Part shown: positions 30,938 through 41,693 of the stretch, piece after piece
Layout: each line of letters starts with the position of its first letter
How positions within the stretch are numbered: position 1 is the stretch's first letter
Assembly: GCF_900167365.1 (NCBI RefSeq)
Contig: NZ_FUXL01000002.1
Span: forward strand, 1 to 64,000
Length of the DNA: 64,000 bases
DNA from: Consotaella salsifontis
GTDB taxonomy: Bacteria > Pseudomonadota > Alphaproteobacteria > Rhizobiales > Rhizobiaceae
Direction of reading: 5' to 3'
Translations under genes and position numbers: made by a program
The notes under the pieces: generated by a model
The model's database searches: none
The model's input: only the letters and a program-made list of their open reading frames with translations
What the model was told of the DNA's origin: nothing

Positions 30938-32092
30938 TCAGGCGCCGTGATAAGCTGCGGTGCGTTGCACCAGCCGATCGGTCTGGGAGGCGTTCTCCGG
31001 CCGCTTGCGGGTGAGCGCCAGAATGAACCCCGCGCTGACGGCGACGGCGATCATGGAGGAGCCGCCGTAGGAGATGAACGGCAGCGTCATACCCTTGGCG
31101 GGCATGAGCTGAAGGTTCACCGCCATGTTGATGATCGACTGCAGACCGAAGAGGAACACCAGGCCCGACACCGCCAGCCGAGAGAACGGATCGCGCTGGC
31201 CAAGAGCAATGGAAAGGCCACGCACGACGATGAAGCAGAAGACGGAGGCGAGGATCATGCAGGCGATGATTCCGTACTCCTCGGCGAGCACCGAAAAGGC
31301 GAAATCGGTATGACTATCGGGAAGAAGCCGCTTCACCGTGCCCTCGCCCGGCCCCTGACCGAGCCAGCCGCCGCGCATGATGGCCTCTCGCGCCGTGTCG
31401 GTCTGAAAAGTGTCGCCCTCGCCCGTCCAGAAGCGGTCGATACGGCTGGCGACGTGGGGGAAGACGAGATAGGCCGACGCCCCGCCGACGACGCCGAGCA
31501 CCGCCAGAATGGCGATCCACAGCCAGGGCATCCCGGCCATGAAGAAGAGGCCGCCCCAGGTCGCGGTGATCAAGAGGGTCTGTCCGAGGTCGGGCTGGGC
31601 GACGAGAAGCGCGTCGACGACGAAGAGCAGGATGATGGAGAAGAAGTTGCCGGGAATATCGGGTCGGCGCGCCCGCTCGGCAAAGAGCCACGCGCACAGG
31701 ATGATGAAGGCAGGCTTCATGAACTCGGACGGCTGAATCGACAGCGCGCCAAGATCGAACCAGCGCCGCGAGCCCTTGATCTCCGTGCCAATGAACAGCG
31801 TCAGCACCATCATGACCAGCGAGACGCAGAAGATCACAAGGGCGGCGCGACGAACGCCGCGCGGCGTCAACATCGAGCAGCCGAGCATGGTCACGACCGC
31901 AGGAATAAGAAAGAACGCGTGACGTTTGACGAAGTGGAAGGGCTCGAGGCCGATGCGCTCGGCCACCGGCGGGCTCGCCGCAAAGGAGAGCACCACGCCC
32001 GCCACCATGAGGGCCAGGAACGCGGCCAGAAACCAGCGGTCGATGGTCCACCACCACTCGCTCACAATGCCACGATCTGCTCGGCTCGCCAT
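30938..32092 (-). CDS. ftsW: Lipid II polymerase FtsW
   Basis: The 384-residue SEDS protein has about ten membrane segments and is the septal glycosyltransferase partner of FtsI. Conserved motifs include GSRRWFDLGALSIQPSEFMKPAFI, abbreviated here as SRRWFDLG and QPSEFMK, then DSHTDFAFSVLAEE (DSHTDFIF type) with its catalytic Asp, and LPFISYGGSSM near the C-terminus. It starts 4 bp after murD. Confidence 0.97.
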   Translation of the reverse strand: MASRADRGIVSEWWWTIDRWFLAAFLALMVAGVVLSFAASPPVAERIGLEPFHFVKRHAFFLIPAVVTMLGCSMLTPRGVRRAALVIFCVSLVMMVLTLFIGTEIKGSRRWFDLGALSIQPSEFMKPAFIILCAWLFAERARRPDIPGNFFSIILLFVVDALLVAQPDLGQTLLITATWGGLFFMAGMPWLWIAILAVLGVVGGASAYLVFPHVASRIDRFWTGEGDTFQTDTAREAIMRGGWLGQGPGEGTVKRLLPDSHTDFAFSVLAEEYGIIACMILASVFCFIVVRGLSIALGQRDPFSRLAVSGLVFLFGLQSIINMAVNLQLMPAKGMTLPFISYGGSSMIAVAVSAGFILALTRKRPENASQTDRLVQRTAAYHGA

Positions 32093-32096
32093 GGGT

Positions 32097-33491
32097 TCAG
32101 CCTTTCTGGAAGATCTCGACGCCCTTCAGTCGACCAACCGCCTCGCGGAAGGCGGCACCACGAACCTCGAAGTTGCGGAATTGATCGAAGCTGGCGCAAG
32201 CGGGCGAAAGGAGAACGACCTCTTCCTCGCCTGTGCGCGCCGCATCCTGCGCCGCGTGCTCCACCGCCACATCGAGAGTATGCGATATTTCGTAAGGAAT
32301 TCGTTCACCAAGAGTGGCGGCAAACGCCGGGGCCGCCTCGCCGATCAAATAGGCCTTCGCAATTCTCGGAAAAAACTCGCCGAGCGAGGTGATGCCGCCC
32401 GCCTTGGGCAGGCCGCCGGCGATCCAGTGGATCTTCGGGAAGGTCGCGAGAGCGGGAGCCGCCGCATCGGCGTTTGTCGCCTTGGAATCGTTGACGAAGA
32501 GGACGGGGCCGACGCGGCCGACCTCTTCCATGCGATGCGCCAGACCGGGGAAGGAACGAAGGCCCGCCGCGATCTCCTCGTTGGTCAGGTCGAGCGCCTC
32601 CAGGGCGGCAACTGCGGCCGCCGCGTTCTGGCCGTTGTGCCGGCCCCGCAACGAGCCGATGCCCTCGAGCGAGAACGTGATATCGCCCACGCCTGGGCGG
32701 CGGCGCACCACGCTCTTGCCGTCGAAGAAGACACCGTCCTCCAGCACCTTCTCCTTCGAGATGCGCACGACGCGCCCGCCCGCGCTCTCGATCTCGCCGG
32801 CAATCGCCCGGCAGAAGCCGTCGTCCACACCGACGACGGCTGTCTCGGCGCCCTTCACCAGGCGCGCCTTGATGGCCGCGTAGTTCTCGATGGTGCCGTG
32901 TCGATCGAGATGGTCGGGGGTGACATTGAGGAGAATGCCGACAGTCGGCTTCAGCGAGGGACCGAGATCGATCTGATAGGACGAACACTCGACGACGTAG
33001 AAGCGGTTGGGCGCCGGCGGATCGAGCGTCAGCACCGCGACGCCGATGTTGCCGCCGAGCTGGGTGTCGCGGCCATTGGCCTTGAGGCAGTGGGCGATGA
33101 GCGCGGTCGTCGTCGACTTGCCGTTGGTGCCGGTGATGGCGACGAAGGGCGCGCGCGGCGCCAGGGACCGCCGCTCGCGGGCGAAAAGCTCGATATCGCC
33201 GATGACCTCGGCGCCGGCGGCCCTTGCCATATCCACGGCCCAATGGGGCCTCGGATGGGTGAGCGGCACGCCGGGCGACAGGACAAGGGCCGAAACGCCT
33301 GTCCAGTCAAAGGTCTTGAGGTCGCTGGTTCGCATGCCCTCGGCGGCGGCGGAAGCCACCGCGTTGGGGCTGTCGTCCCACACGACGAGGTCCGCGCCGC
33401 CCTCGATCAGGGCGTGGGCGGTGGCGCGGCCCGAACCGCCGAGGCCGAACAGAGCGACCTTCTTGCCCGAAAGCGATGAGGCAGGGATCAT
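32097..33491 (-). CDS. murD: UDP-N-acetylmuramoyl-L-alanine--D-glutamate ligase
   Basis: The 464-residue Mur ligase adds D-Glu. The N-terminal fold [14 protein letters not shown], the ATP loop [16 protein letters not shown] (about 118-133), [11 protein letters not shown] (about 190-200) and [11 protein letters not shown] (about 318-328) are typical of MurD. It sits between mraY (10-bp gap) and ftsW (4-bp gap) in the main division operon. Confidence 0.97.
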   Translation of the reverse strand: MIPASSLSGKKVALFGLGGSGRATAHALIEGGADLVVWDDSPNAVASAAAEGMRTSDLKTFDWTGVSALVLSPGVPLTHPRPHWAVDMARAAGAEVIGDIELFARERRSLAPRAPFVAITGTNGKSTTTALIAHCLKANGRDTQLGGNIGVAVLTLDPPAPNRFYVVECSSYQIDLGPSLKPTVGILLNVTPDHLDRHGTIENYAAIKARLVKGAETAVVGVDDGFCRAIAGEIESAGGRVVRISKEKVLEDGVFFDGKSVVRRRPGVGDITFSLEGIGSLRGRHNGQNAAAAVAALEALDLTNEEIAAGLRSFPGLAHRMEEVGRVGPVLFVNDSKATNADAAAPALATFPKIHWIAGGLPKAGGITSLGEFFPRIAKAYLIGEAAPAFAATLGERIPYEISHTLDVAVEHAAQDAARTGEEEVVLLSPACASFDQFRNFEVRGAAFREAVGRLKGVEIFQKG

Positions 33492-33501
33492 GAAACGGGC
33501 C

Positions 33502-34593
33502 CTATCTGAGCTTCAGCGTCGACAGACCAAGGAAGGCGAGCAGGAATGCGATGATCCAGAACCGGACCACGACCTGACTCTCGGTCCAGCCGAGCTTTTC
33601 GAAATGGTGGTGGATGGGCGCCATCAGGAAGATGCGCTTGCCCGTGAGCTTGAAGGACGCGACCTGGAGGATGACGGACAGCGCCTCAGCGACGAAGAGC
33701 CCGCCGATGATGGCCAGCACTACCTCGTGTTTGGTGGCGACAGCGATGGCTCCCGTCATGCCGCCGAGGGCGAGCGAGCCGGTGTCGCCCATGAAGATCG
33801 CGGCCGGAGGGGCATTGAACCAGAGGAAGCCAAGCCCGGCCCCTATCACGGCGCCGCATAGCACCGCCAACTCGCCGGTGCCGGCGACATAGTGGATCTG
33901 AAGGTAGTTGGCGAAGTTCACATTGCCGGCGAGGTAGGCGATGAGGCCGAGGGCGGACGTGGCGATCATGATCGGCACGATGGCGAGGCCGTCCAGCCCG
34001 TCGGTGAGGTTCACCGCGTTGCCGGAAGCCACCATGACGAAGGCGGCAAACGCGGCGTAGAACCATCCGAGATCGACGAGGAGCCGCTTGGCGAAGGGAA
34101 AGGCCAGCGACGTCGAGAACGAGCCCGTGCCGCGCATGCCGATCCAGATCATCACCACGGCTGCGACGCCGGCGATCAGGAACTCCAGCGCCAGCCGCGC
34201 CTTGCCGGAAAAGCCCTTGTCGCTCTGCTTGGTCACTTTCAGGTAGTCGTCATAAAAGCCGATCAGCCCGAAGCCGACCGTGACCATCAGCACCATCCAG
34301 ACATAGATGCTGGTGAGATCGGCCCAGAGCGCGATCGAAACCAGCACCCCGGACATGATCATCAGCCCGCCCATGGTGGGCGTTCCGGCCTTCTTGAAAT
34401 GGGTCTGCGGGCCGTCGGCCCGGATCGGCTGGCCCTTGCCCTGACGCAACCGCAACGCGGCGATGATCGTCGGCCCGAACAGGAACACGATAATGAACGA
34501 CGTGATGATCGCGCTACCGGTGCGAAACGTCAGGTAGCGGAACACGTTGAAGGCCGGGAACTGATCGCTCAGTAGGCCAAGGTATGCCAGCAT
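33502..34593 (-). CDS. mraY: Phospho-N-acetylmuramoyl-pentapeptide transferase
   Basis: The 363-residue, ten-helix enzyme links UDP-MurNAc-pentapeptide to undecaprenyl phosphate to make lipid I. The family motifs are [10 protein letters not shown] (about 71-80), the Asp-rich [11 protein letters not shown] (about 112-122), [13 protein letters not shown] (about 190-202) and the C-terminal [13 protein letters not shown] chose the ATG at 34593, 2 bp after the murF stop; the frame is open further upstream, but that stretch lies within murF. Confidence 0.97.
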   Translation of the reverse strand: MLAYLGLLSDQFPAFNVFRYLTFRTGSAIITSFIIVFLFGPTIIAALRLRQGKGQPIRADGPQTHFKKAGTPTMGGLMIMSGVLVSIALWADLTSIYVWMVLMVTVGFGLIGFYDDYLKVTKQSDKGFSGKARLALEFLIAGVAAVVMIWIGMRGTGSFSTSLAFPFAKRLLVDLGWFYAAFAAFVMVASGNAVNLTDGLDGLAIVPIMIATSALGLIAYLAGNVNFANYLQIHYVAGTGELAVLCGAVIGAGLGFLWFNAPPAAIFMGDTGSLALGGMTGAIAVATKHEVVLAIIGGLFVAEALSVILQVASFKLTGKRIFLMAPIHHHFEKLGWTESQVVVRFWIIAFLLAFLGLSTLKLR

Positions 34594-34595
34594 TC

Positions 34596-36062
34596 TCAGG
34601 CCTTTCCGGCCGCGTCGGCCGGACCTTCTTCGCTCGCCGTTTCCTTTTCCGGCGAGCCGGCCGCGAGAAGCCGTTCGACGATCTTTCCGAACCCCATGGA
34701 CAGGGAGGCCTTGACCAGCACCACGTCGCCGGAGCGCAACTGCGGCACGAGGCTCGCCGCCAGGTCCTTGGTGTTTTCGTGCCATTCGCAGGCGACGCGC
34801 CCTTCCAAGGCATCATCCAGCGATTTCATCGCCTCGCCGGCAAGGAAGACCTTGCCGAGGCCTGCCGATGCCAGCGCGCCGGCCAAGCCGGCGTGAAGAG
34901 CTGGCGCATGTTCGCCGAGCTCCAGCATATCCCCGAGCACGGCGATGCGGCGTCCCTCGCCTGTCGGGCGTGCATCTCCCAGGACGGCGATGGCCGCGGC
35001 AACCGAGGCGGGGTTGGCATTGTAGCTATCGTCGATGAGCACCATCGAGCCACCGGCGGGCAGCGAGATCGAATGGCGCTGGCCGCGCCCCTTGACCGAG
35101 CGCCAAGTCTCCAGCGCGCCCGCCGCCGCCTGGAGATCCGCGCCGACCAGTTTGGCGGCGCCCAGAACGGCCAGAACGTTCTGCGCCGTATGGCGCCCCG
35201 CCACCGGCAGAGCGATGGTCACTTCCTCGCCCTCGACCTGGGCGCTGATGCGGCTGCTCTCGGGCGCCGGTGTGAAGGACGTAAGGCGAACGTCGGCGCC
35301 AGTGCTTTCGCCGAAGGTAAGGATGGCCGTCACGCCCGCCTGTCGCGCCTTCGTGGCGAGACGGCTGCTCTGCGGATCGTCGGCATTGAGAAGCGCGGTG
35401 CCGCCGACCACCAGCCCCTCGAAGATCTCAGCCTTGGCGTCGGCGATCTCGTCGAGATCGCGGAAGTGGCCGAGATGGGCCGGCGCGATCAACGTGACGA
35501 TGGCGACATGAGGCCGAACAAGTTTCACCAGCGGGCGAATCTCGCCAGGATGGTTCATGCCGATTTCGAACACGGCATAGCGGGCATCCGCCGGCATTCG
35601 CGCAAGACTCAGCGGCACGCCCCAGTGATTGTTGAACGAGGCGGCGGAGGCGTGAACGGGACCGGAGGCCGCCAATGCGTGGCGCAACGCTTCCTTGGTC
35701 GTGGTCTTGCCGACGCTGCCGGTGACGGCGATGATCTTCGCCTTGGAGCGCGCGCGGGCCGCTTCCGCGAGCCGGCCAAGCGCGACCAGAACGTCGTCGA
35801 CGACGATCATCGGCGACTGCACACGGCCAAGCGCCGGAAGCTTCTTCTCCGCGACGACGAGGACGGACGCGCCGGCAGCGACCGCCGCCGTCAGGAACCC
35901 ATGGCCGTCGAAGCGATCGCCCTTGATGGCGAAGAAGGCATCACCCGGCTGAAGTGTGCGCGTGTCGATCGAAAGCCCGGAGACGACCGAGGGCATGGCG
36001 CCAATGGGGCGCCCCCCTGTTGCAGCGACCAGAGCACCGATTTCCCAAAGATCCTCGCTCAT
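34596..36062 (-). CDS. murF: UDP-MurNAc-tripeptide--D-Ala-D-Ala ligase
   Basis: The 488-residue Mur ligase adds the D-Ala-D-Ala dipeptide made by Ddl. The ATP loop [19 protein letters not shown] (about 114-132), [10 protein letters not shown] (about 171-180) and [16 protein letters not shown] (about 343-358) are diagnostic. The C-terminal 25 residues are a charged, non-conserved tail. It overlaps murE by 4 bp. Confidence 0.97.
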   Translation of the reverse strand: MSEDLWEIGALVAATGGRPIGAMPSVVSGLSIDTRTLQPGDAFFAIKGDRFDGHGFLTAAVAAGASVLVVAEKKLPALGRVQSPMIVVDDVLVALGRLAEAARARSKAKIIAVTGSVGKTTTKEALRHALAASGPVHASAASFNNHWGVPLSLARMPADARYAVFEIGMNHPGEIRPLVKLVRPHVAIVTLIAPAHLGHFRDLDEIADAKAEIFEGLVVGGTALLNADDPQSSRLATKARQAGVTAILTFGESTGADVRLTSFTPAPESSRISAQVEGEEVTIALPVAGRHTAQNVLAVLGAAKLVGADLQAAAGALETWRSVKGRGQRHSISLPAGGSMVLIDDSYNANPASVAAAIAVLGDARPTGEGRRIAVLGDMLELGEHAPALHAGLAGALASAGLGKVFLAGEAMKSLDDALEGRVACEWHENTKDLAASLVPQLRSGDVVLVKASLSMGFGKIVERLLAAGSPEKETASEEGPADAAGKA

Positions 36063-37510
36063 TTTCCACCCTCCCCAATCGCGGCACGAACCTCCTCGTG
36101 ATCGCTGAAGGGATGCGTCTCTTCGCCGATAGTCTGGCCATTTTCATGACCCTTGCCGGCGATGACGACAGTATCTCCCGCCCGCGCCTCGGCCACCGCA
36201 TGGCGGATGGCGGCGCGGCGATCGCCGATCTCGGTTGCGCCCCTGGCGGCGGCCATGATCGCGGCGCGGATCGTCGCCGGGTCCTCGGTGCGCGGATTAT
36301 CGTCGGTGACGATGGCGATGTCGGCGAGACGCGCGGCGATCTCGCCCATGATCGGGCGCTTGCCACGATCGCGGTCGCCGCCGCAGCCGAACACGACGAT
36401 GACGCGGCCCGTCGTGAACGGACGCACAGCGGAAAGAACGTTCTCCAGCGCCTCCGGCTTGTGGGCATAGTCGACAAAGACCGGAACGCCGGACGGCGTC
36501 GTGCCGGCAAGATCGAGGCGGCCCGACGCGCCCTTGAGATGCTCCAGCGCGGCGAGCGCCTTGGCGGCCGGCACGCCGGTGGCGATCGCGAGGCCCGCCG
36601 CGACGAGCGCGTTCGCCATCTGGAACTCGCCTGCGAGCGGCAGAACGACGCGATGAAGCTCGCCTTCGGCCTCGATCTCGCCGATCTGGCGCCAGCGCTC
36701 CAGTTCCAGGCGCTTCAACGTCAGGAAGGAGCCCTTGCGCCCCACCGTCAGCACCTTGACGCCGCTCGCCTCCGCGGTCTTGACCACGAGATCGGACCAC
36801 AGGTCGTCGGCGAAGACGACGGCCGGCGCGCCCTTGGGCAGGAGCGTCTGGAAGAGGCGCATCTTGGCGGCGAAATAGTCCTCCATCGTCGCGTGATAAT
36901 CGAGATGGTCGCGGCCGAGATTGGAGAAGGCGGCGGCGGAAAGCCGGACCGCGTCGAGCCGGCGCTGTTCGATGCCGTGGCTAGACGCTTCCATCGCGGC
37001 GTGGGTCACCCCCTCCTCCGCGAGTTCGGAAAGCAGCTTGGCAAGGCCCACAGGATCGGGCGTCGTGAGCGAGCCGTAGTCGTCGCGGCTCGGCGATACG
37101 ACGCCGGTGGTGCCGATGGAGGCGGCGGCAAATCCCGCCGCGCTCCAGATCTGGCGGGCGAAGGCGGTAATCGATGTCTTGCCGCTGGTGCCGGTGACGG
37201 CCACCATGGTCGCCGGCTGACGCTCGCCATAGAAGCGGGACGCCATGAGCGCCAGCGCCCGGCGCACGTCGCGTACCGGGATGACGGGCAGACCGGCGTC
37301 GATCGTCGCCGCCTCGTCCGTCAGCACGGCGGCGGCGCCCCGCGCCTTCGCGTCGGCGACAAAGGTAACGCCATTAGCCTTGGCGCCGGGAACTGCGACG
37401 AACAGGAAACCCGGCGCGACTTTTCGCGAATCAGCGGTGACGCCCGTGATCTCGAGGTTGCCGAAAGCCGTTTCGGCGGCGATGCCTTGGGACAGATCAG
37501 ACAGTCGCAT
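36059..37510 (-). CDS. murE: UDP-MurNAc-dipeptide--meso-diaminopimelate ligase
   Basis: The 483-residue Mur ligase adds the third residue of the stem peptide. The ATP loop [16 protein letters not shown] (about 104-119), [18 protein letters not shown] (about 186-203) and the amino-acid selectivity motif DDNPRTEDP (DNPR, about 398-406) are visible; DNPR points to meso-diaminopimelate rather than lysine. A hairpin with a short T run separates it from ftsI. Confidence 0.97.
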   Translation of the reverse strand: MRLSDLSQGIAAETAFGNLEITGVTADSRKVAPGFLFVAVPGAKANGVTFVADAKARGAAAVLTDEAATIDAGLPVIPVRDVRRALALMASRFYGERQPATMVAVTGTSGKTSITAFARQIWSAAGFAAASIGTTGVVSPSRDDYGSLTTPDPVGLAKLLSELAEEGVTHAAMEASSHGIEQRRLDAVRLSAAAFSNLGRDHLDYHATMEDYFAAKMRLFQTLLPKGAPAVVFADDLWSDLVVKTAEASGVKVLTVGRKGSFLTLKRLELERWRQIGEIEAEGELHRVVLPLAGEFQMANALVAAGLAIATGVPAAKALAALEHLKGASGRLDLAGTTPSGVPVFVDYAHKPEALENVLSAVRPFTTGRVIVVFGCGGDRDRGKRPIMGEIAARLADIAIVTDDNPRTEDPATIRAAIMAAARGATEIGDRRAAIRHAVAEARAGDTVVIAGKGHENGQTIGEETHPFSDHEEVRAAIGEGGK

Positions 37511-37534
37511 TAACCATATTCCACGCTGCAGAGA

Positions 37535-37558
37535 AAAGCCGGCGACAGAAGCGCCGGC
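37535..37558 (-). terminator. Hairpin between ftsI and murE, possible partial terminator
   Basis: On the minus strand a 7-bp GC stem (37552-37558 with 37538-37544) and 7-base loop are followed by TTTTCTC. It resembles a weak intrinsic terminator inside the division operon, 24 bp past the ftsI stop. Confidence 0.55.
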
Positions 37559-37582
37559 CTTTGGTCTCTCTCGTTCTAGCCT

Positions 37583-39313
37583 CTAATATGAGACGAGCAA
37601 GGACTTTCCGCTGTCGCCGAAATCCGGCTTCACCTTGAGCAGCGGCGCTGCCCGCCGAATGATGGCGCCGACGGTGGGCGCGGCGTTCATGCCGGCCGTT
37701 GCGTAGTACTTGCCGGGCTCGGGCTGCGGCTCATCGATGACGACGAGAACGACGTATTGCGGGTTATCGATCGGGAAGGCGGAGAGGAAGGCGTTGAACT
37801 TCTTGGTGTTGGAGTACTTGCCGCCGACCACCTTGTTCGCGGTTCCCGTCTTTCCGCCGACCTTGTACCCTGGGATGTTGGCCAGATTGCCCGAGCCGCG
37901 ATCATCGGCGACGTTCAAGCGGAAGAGATAGCGCATCTCATCGCTCGTCTTCTTCGACACGACCTGCTTGGCGAGCGCCGCGGCCTGCTCCTCCGTACGG
38001 GGAAGGAAGGTCGGAGGAATGAGGTAGCCGCCATTCATCAGGGCAGCCGCCGCCACCGCCGTCTGGAGCGGGGTCGTCATCACGCCATGGCCGTAGGAGA
38101 TGGTGATCGAGTTGATCAGCTTCCACTCCTTCGGCTGGCCGGGCGTGGCCACCTCGGGAAGCTCGGTGTGCATGCGGGTGAGCAGGCCCATCTTGGTCAG
38201 GAAGGCCTTGTGGCCTTCGATGCCGACCGTCTCGGCCTCCTTCGCCGAACCGATGTTCGAGGAATAGATGAAGACCTCGGGCACGGTGAGAGGCCGGTGC
38301 TTGCCGTGGAAATCGGTGATGCGGAAGCCGCCGATGTAGATCGGCTTCGTGGCGTCGAAGCTGTCGGTCATCTTCACGAGCCCGGAATCGAGCGCCATGG
38401 CGGTCGTGAAGGTCTTGAACGTCGAGCCCATCTCGAAGGTGCCCGCCGACATCCGGTTGAGGTTCTCCTTCTTGAGGGCATCCACCGGATTGTTGGGGTC
38501 GTAGTCGGGCAGCGACGCGAGGGCCAGAACCTCGCCCGTGCGGACATTGAGGACGACGCCGCCCGCGGCGATCGAGCGATAGCGCTGCATCGCTGCGGCC
38601 AGTTCGTCGCGCACGATGTGCTGGACGCGCAGATCGAGCGAAAGGTTGACCGGCTTGAGGTCGGTGTCGACGGCAAGCCCCGCGCTCTGCAGCGCGCTGT
38701 AGCCGGCATCGTCGACATATTTCTCCATGCCGGCGATGCCCTGGTTGTCGATGTTCACAAGGCCGACGACATGGGCCGCGGTGGGGCCGCCGGGATAGAA
38801 GCGCTTCTTCTCCGTGCGGAAGCCGATGCCGGGAATGCCGAGCTTCAGGATCTCCTGCTGCTGGCGCGGCGTCAGCTCGCGCCTCAGCCAGGCGAAGCCC
38901 GCCTTGCTCGACAGGCGATCGTGAAGCGTCTTGGGGTCGAGGTCCGGCAGCACGGAAAGCAGAAGCTCGGCCGCCTCGTCGGCATCGACGATGCGACGCG
39001 GCTCGGCATAAAGCGAGGCCGTCTTGATGTCAGTGGCCAAAACCTTGCCGTTGCGATCGAGCAGATCGGGGCGCGCCGCCATGATCTGGCTCGGAACGTA
39101 GCGGTAGCCGCCTCCATCGGACGGGAAGGCCCCCCACACAGCCATGCGCCCGCCGATGACGACATAGATGGCGCAGAAAAGGGCCACCGCGATGACGAAG
39201 CGCTCGCGATGACGCGGCATCGCCACCTCGCGGCGCCGCCTCGAGGCCAGCATGAAGCTGCTGGCCGGCAGGTCCTCAGGCTCTTTGCGGCATTCCTTGA
39301 TGAAGTTGATCAT
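37583..39313 (-). CDS. ftsI: Septal transpeptidase FtsI (PBP3)
   Basis: The 576-residue class B penicillin-binding protein cross-links septal peptidoglycan. It has a short cytosolic leader, one membrane helix (about 40-60), the PBP dimer domain and a transpeptidase domain with the active-site SxxK in GSTFKTF, SSN in YSSNIGS and KTG in VGGKTGTANK. I start at the ATG at 39313, which overlaps the ftsL stop by 4 bp; the longer open frame upstream lies within ftsL. Confidence 0.96.
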   Translation of the reverse strand: MINFIKECRKEPEDLPASSFMLASRRRREVAMPRHRERFVIAVALFCAIYVVIGGRMAVWGAFPSDGGGYRYVPSQIMAARPDLLDRNGKVLATDIKTASLYAEPRRIVDADEAAELLLSVLPDLDPKTLHDRLSSKAGFAWLRRELTPRQQQEILKLGIPGIGFRTEKKRFYPGGPTAAHVVGLVNIDNQGIAGMEKYVDDAGYSALQSAGLAVDTDLKPVNLSLDLRVQHIVRDELAAAMQRYRSIAAGGVVLNVRTGEVLALASLPDYDPNNPVDALKKENLNRMSAGTFEMGSTFKTFTTAMALDSGLVKMTDSFDATKPIYIGGFRITDFHGKHRPLTVPEVFIYSSNIGSAKEAETVGIEGHKAFLTKMGLLTRMHTELPEVATPGQPKEWKLINSITISYGHGVMTTPLQTAVAAAALMNGGYLIPPTFLPRTEEQAAALAKQVVSKKTSDEMRYLFRLNVADDRGSGNLANIPGYKVGGKTGTANKVVGGKYSNTKKFNAFLSAFPIDNPQYVVLVVIDEPQPEPGKYYATAGMNAAPTVGAIIRRAAPLLKVKPDFGDSGKSLLVSY

Positions 39314-39666
39314 CGCACGGCGCTCCGGCTGCTGTCGGCATAGCCGCCGAGGGTCTTGGTGGCGTCGGGCACAAAATCGATATGAGGTGCCGGCAATTCG
39401 TCGGGCTCGACGATCTGGTCTGGGCGCATGGCCTGCAGGCCGAGATCGGCGGAGAAGGTGTCGGCGAGACGCTGGAGCCGATCCGGCTGATCGAGCAGGC
39501 TCCAATCGGCTTCAAGCAGGGCGATGGTCTCGCGCTCCTGAGAGATCTGGCGGTCGAGAACCGTGACCTTCTCCTCGATCGCCTCGGCCTCGTGCTTGAT
39601 CTTGTAGGTCCAGGCGGCAGCGGAGATCATCACCGCGATCAGGATAATATCGAGCGTTCTCAACAT
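39310..39666 (-). CDS. ftsL: Cell division protein FtsL-like
   Basis: The 118-residue bitopic protein has a very short cytosolic N-terminus, one membrane helix (residues 4-20) and a leucine-zipper-like coiled coil (about 25-75), the FtsL plan. FtsL is poorly conserved, so the assignment rests on this plan and on position between rsmH (5-bp gap) and ftsI (4-bp overlap). Confidence 0.88.
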   Translation of the reverse strand: MLRTLDIILIAVMISAAAWTYKIKHEAEAIEEKVTVLDRQISQERETIALLEADWSLLDQPDRLQRLADTFSADLGLQAMRPDQIVEPDELPAPHIDFVPDATKTLGGYADSSRSAVR

Positions 39667-39671
39667 GGCGA

Positions 39672-40703
39672 TCAGGCTCCCGACCCAGGCAGAGCCGCAA
39701 GTGACGGCATATCGAAGAATGAAAGAGGCGTGGCGCGGGGCGCCGCCTCGGTTCGGCGACCGAAGCGCAGCTTCGCCGAGCGGGCGCGGGGATTTTCCGC
39801 GCTTTCCCGCGGCGACGCGGCGGTGGCCTTTTGATCGGATTCGAAGACGGCCGGCAAGACATGAGCGGCCGGCAGATGACGCGATCCCTCGGCTGTCTCC
39901 GCACGGTCACGGAAAAAGCGCTTCACGATCCGGTCTTCCAACGAATGGAAGGTGACGACGGCGAGCCTACCACCCGGTCGAAGCACATGCTCGGCGGCGA
40001 CGAGAGCGCGAGCAAGCTCGCCAAGTTCGTCGTTGACGAAAATCCGAAGCGCCTGAAAGGTACGCGTCGCGGGATCGATGCGGTCCTTGGGCGCGCGTCC
40101 CACCACCCGGCCGACAAGCGAAGCGAGATCAAGTGTCGTCTCGAAAGACTGCTCAGAGCGTCGGGCGTCGATGGCGCGGGCAATGCGCCCGGCATGACGC
40201 TCCTCACCCAGAATGCCGATGACGCGGGCGAGGTCAGAAACCTTCAGCTGATTCACGACATCCGCTGCGCTAGGCCCCTTGCCGCTCATGCGCATATCGA
40301 GCGGCCCATCCTTCTGAAAGGAAAAGCCCCGCGCTGCCTCGTCGATCTGCATGGAGGAGACGCCGATATCGAGGACCACGGCATCGACGGGGCCGCGGAT
40401 GGCGCGGGCAACGAGAGCATCGAGATCGCCGAAACGCCCCTCCACAAGGGTCAGGCGAGGCGCGAAGCGGGCCACCAGATCAGCGGCGCCGGCGATGGCC
40501 GCGGGATCACGATCAATGCCGAGGACATTGGCGCCACGCGCCAGAAAGGCGCTGCTGTAGCCCCCTGCCCCGAAGGTGCCGTCCACGACCTGCTCACCGC
40601 CCTCCAGGGAGAGCGCATCAAGAACCTCGGACAAAAGCACCGGAATGTGGCGGACAGGTCCGCCACCAACAGGGGCCTCACCCCCGCCGTTACCCGCCAT
40701 CAT
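39672..40703 (-). CDS. rsmH: 16S rRNA m4C1402 methyltransferase
   Basis: The 343-residue SAM-dependent methyltransferase (formerly MraW) modifies C1402 of 16S rRNA. The motifs [10 protein letters not shown] (about 19-28), [14 protein letters not shown] (about 40-53) and [10 protein letters not shown], with [13 protein letters not shown] near residue 280, match the family. I chose the ATG at 40703, which overlaps the mraZ stop by 4 bp (ATGA); the frame is open 219 codons further upstream but that runs antiparallel through mraZ in another frame. Confidence 0.96.
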   Translation of the reverse strand: MMAGNGGGEAPVGGGPVRHIPVLLSEVLDALSLEGGEQVVDGTFGAGGYSSAFLARGANVLGIDRDPAAIAGAADLVARFAPRLTLVEGRFGDLDALVARAIRGPVDAVVLDIGVSSMQIDEAARGFSFQKDGPLDMRMSGKGPSAADVVNQLKVSDLARVIGILGEERHAGRIARAIDARRSEQSFETTLDLASLVGRVVGRAPKDRIDPATRTFQALRIFVNDELGELARALVAAEHVLRPGGRLAVVTFHSLEDRIVKRFFRDRAETAEGSRHLPAAHVLPAVFESDQKATAASPRESAENPRARSAKLRFGRRTEAAPRATPLSFFDMPSLAALPGSGA

Positions 40704-41161
40704 TCCGGTGTACTCTGGGACACGCCCTTGCTGAGGTGCAGCCGCGCCAAACGCGCACGGGCCTGCGCCCTGTGGGCCTCGAATTGGGAAGGCTCCCAAA
40801 GCTGAAAGAAATCGTTGCGCCCGACAAACGCCACGCGATCGGTGATACCGGTGTGAGTGCGGATGAAATCGGTCACAGTGATCCGCCCCTCCGAATCGAA
40901 CTTCAGAAATGCACCGTCGCCGTAGGTGAAGAGCGACATGTCCGCGAAGGTCTCGCTGAAAGGGTCCTCGGCCTTCATCCGATCCTCGTAGCGCTGGAGA
41001 AGGTCCATCCCCCCAACGTCGATCGCCGGATGCGCGATGGACTGGAGCGCATAGAGCTGCGGGTCGGCGCGCTGCGCCAGCACCTGACGGAAGATCGCCG
41101 GCACGGAAACACGACCCTTGGAATCGATATTGTTGACCGCGTTGGAGAGAAACCGGTCCAT
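40700..41161 (-). CDS. mraZ: Transcriptional regulator MraZ
   Basis: The 153-residue protein contains two AbrB/SpoVT-like MraZ repeats ([20 protein letters not shown] at the start, and the DSEGRITV segment near residue 85). MraZ binds DNA upstream of its own gene and represses the division operon in enterics. It is the first gene of the mraZ-rsmH-ftsL-ftsI unit. I start at the ATG at 41161; a TTG one codon upstream is possible. No clear repeat of direct MraZ boxes was seen in the 530-bp leader. Confidence 0.95.
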   Translation of the reverse strand: MDRFLSNAVNNIDSKGRVSVPAIFRQVLAQRADPQLYALQSIAHPAIDVGGMDLLQRYEDRMKAEDPFSETFADMSLFTYGDGAFLKFDSEGRITVTDFIRTHTGITDRVAFVGRNDFFQLWEPSQFEAHRAQARARLARLHLSKGVSQSTPE

Positions 41162-41438
41162 CAACAGCCAGACCTGCTTCTTCGGCCACCGCGCCCGACA
41201 TTTGCACCCCCGCTCGGTTGGTCCACTGACGACACGCAGCTACCCGTGAGGCACCCACAAAGCGGAATGCCTTGCCGCCTTCGATCACCTCGAAGGTGCG
41301 TTTGGTTGTTGTTGAAAAGGGCCTGAACGACCCTTGCGATGACGTGAAAAGGGATAGCATGGGCCATCTTGGGCGTCAATGGGATTGCCCCCCACGGAGG
41401 CAGTTCGGGGAGCTTCAGTCCTTTATAATTCGACTGTC

Positions 41439-41454
41439 TTAACGCCCTATTAAC
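41439..41454. promoter_or_regulatory. CtrA-type binding box upstream of mraZ
   Basis: TTAA, seven bases, TTAAC: an exact match to the CtrA consensus, in the only AT-rich stretch of the mraZ leader and close to a TATAAA-like element (TTATAAAG on the minus strand, about 41421-41428). It probably marks a cell-cycle-controlled promoter for the main division operon; this is inferred from the consensus. Confidence 0.65.
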
Positions 41455-41599
41455 GTTAGGTTTTCCTTACTTGCTCGCAGCCGACGCCGCACGGCGCCCG
41501 ATGCTCTGCCGTTGCGTCAGATCGCGTGGAAAACACCCTTGAAAGTCAACAGCGAAGGCGAGGAAAACGCTCAGCTTTCCGAACTGTTTTTGGCTTGGC

Positions 41600-41623
41600 A
41601 AAAAAAAGTTTGGGCGTGGGCCC
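41600..41623 (-). terminator. Probable rnpB terminator
   Basis: On the minus strand a short GGGC/GCCC stem with a CCAC loop (41612-41623) is followed by AAAC and eight T residues (41607-41600). It lies about 70 bases past the mature 3' end of RNase P RNA. Confidence 0.5.
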
Positions 41624-41693
41624 GCGATCATGTGGGAAGGCGCGTCCCATGTCCTCCCACGGTGCGCAAAATCGTCGTCGTGTACCAAGAAAG

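Larger units (their letters stand above)
41162..41693 (-). other. 532-bp leader between rnpB and mraZ
   Basis: No supported gene lies here. In the direction of transcription it holds a probable rnpB terminator (41600-41623), a less perfect upstream stem (about 41633-41661), an AT-rich stretch around 41420-41470 that includes a perfect CtrA-type box, and then about 270 bp before the mraZ ATG, implying a long untranslated leader if transcription starts near the box. Confidence 0.7.

Noticed and set aside
40704-41360. 219-codon N-terminal extension of rsmH
   Set aside because: It runs through mraZ in another frame; the ATG at 40703 overlapping the mraZ stop gives the standard rsmH length.
41162-41460. 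MraZ-box direct repeats upstream of mraZ
   Set aside because: Only two scattered GTGGG-like words about 135 bp apart on the minus strand; not the closely spaced repeats that MraZ binds.
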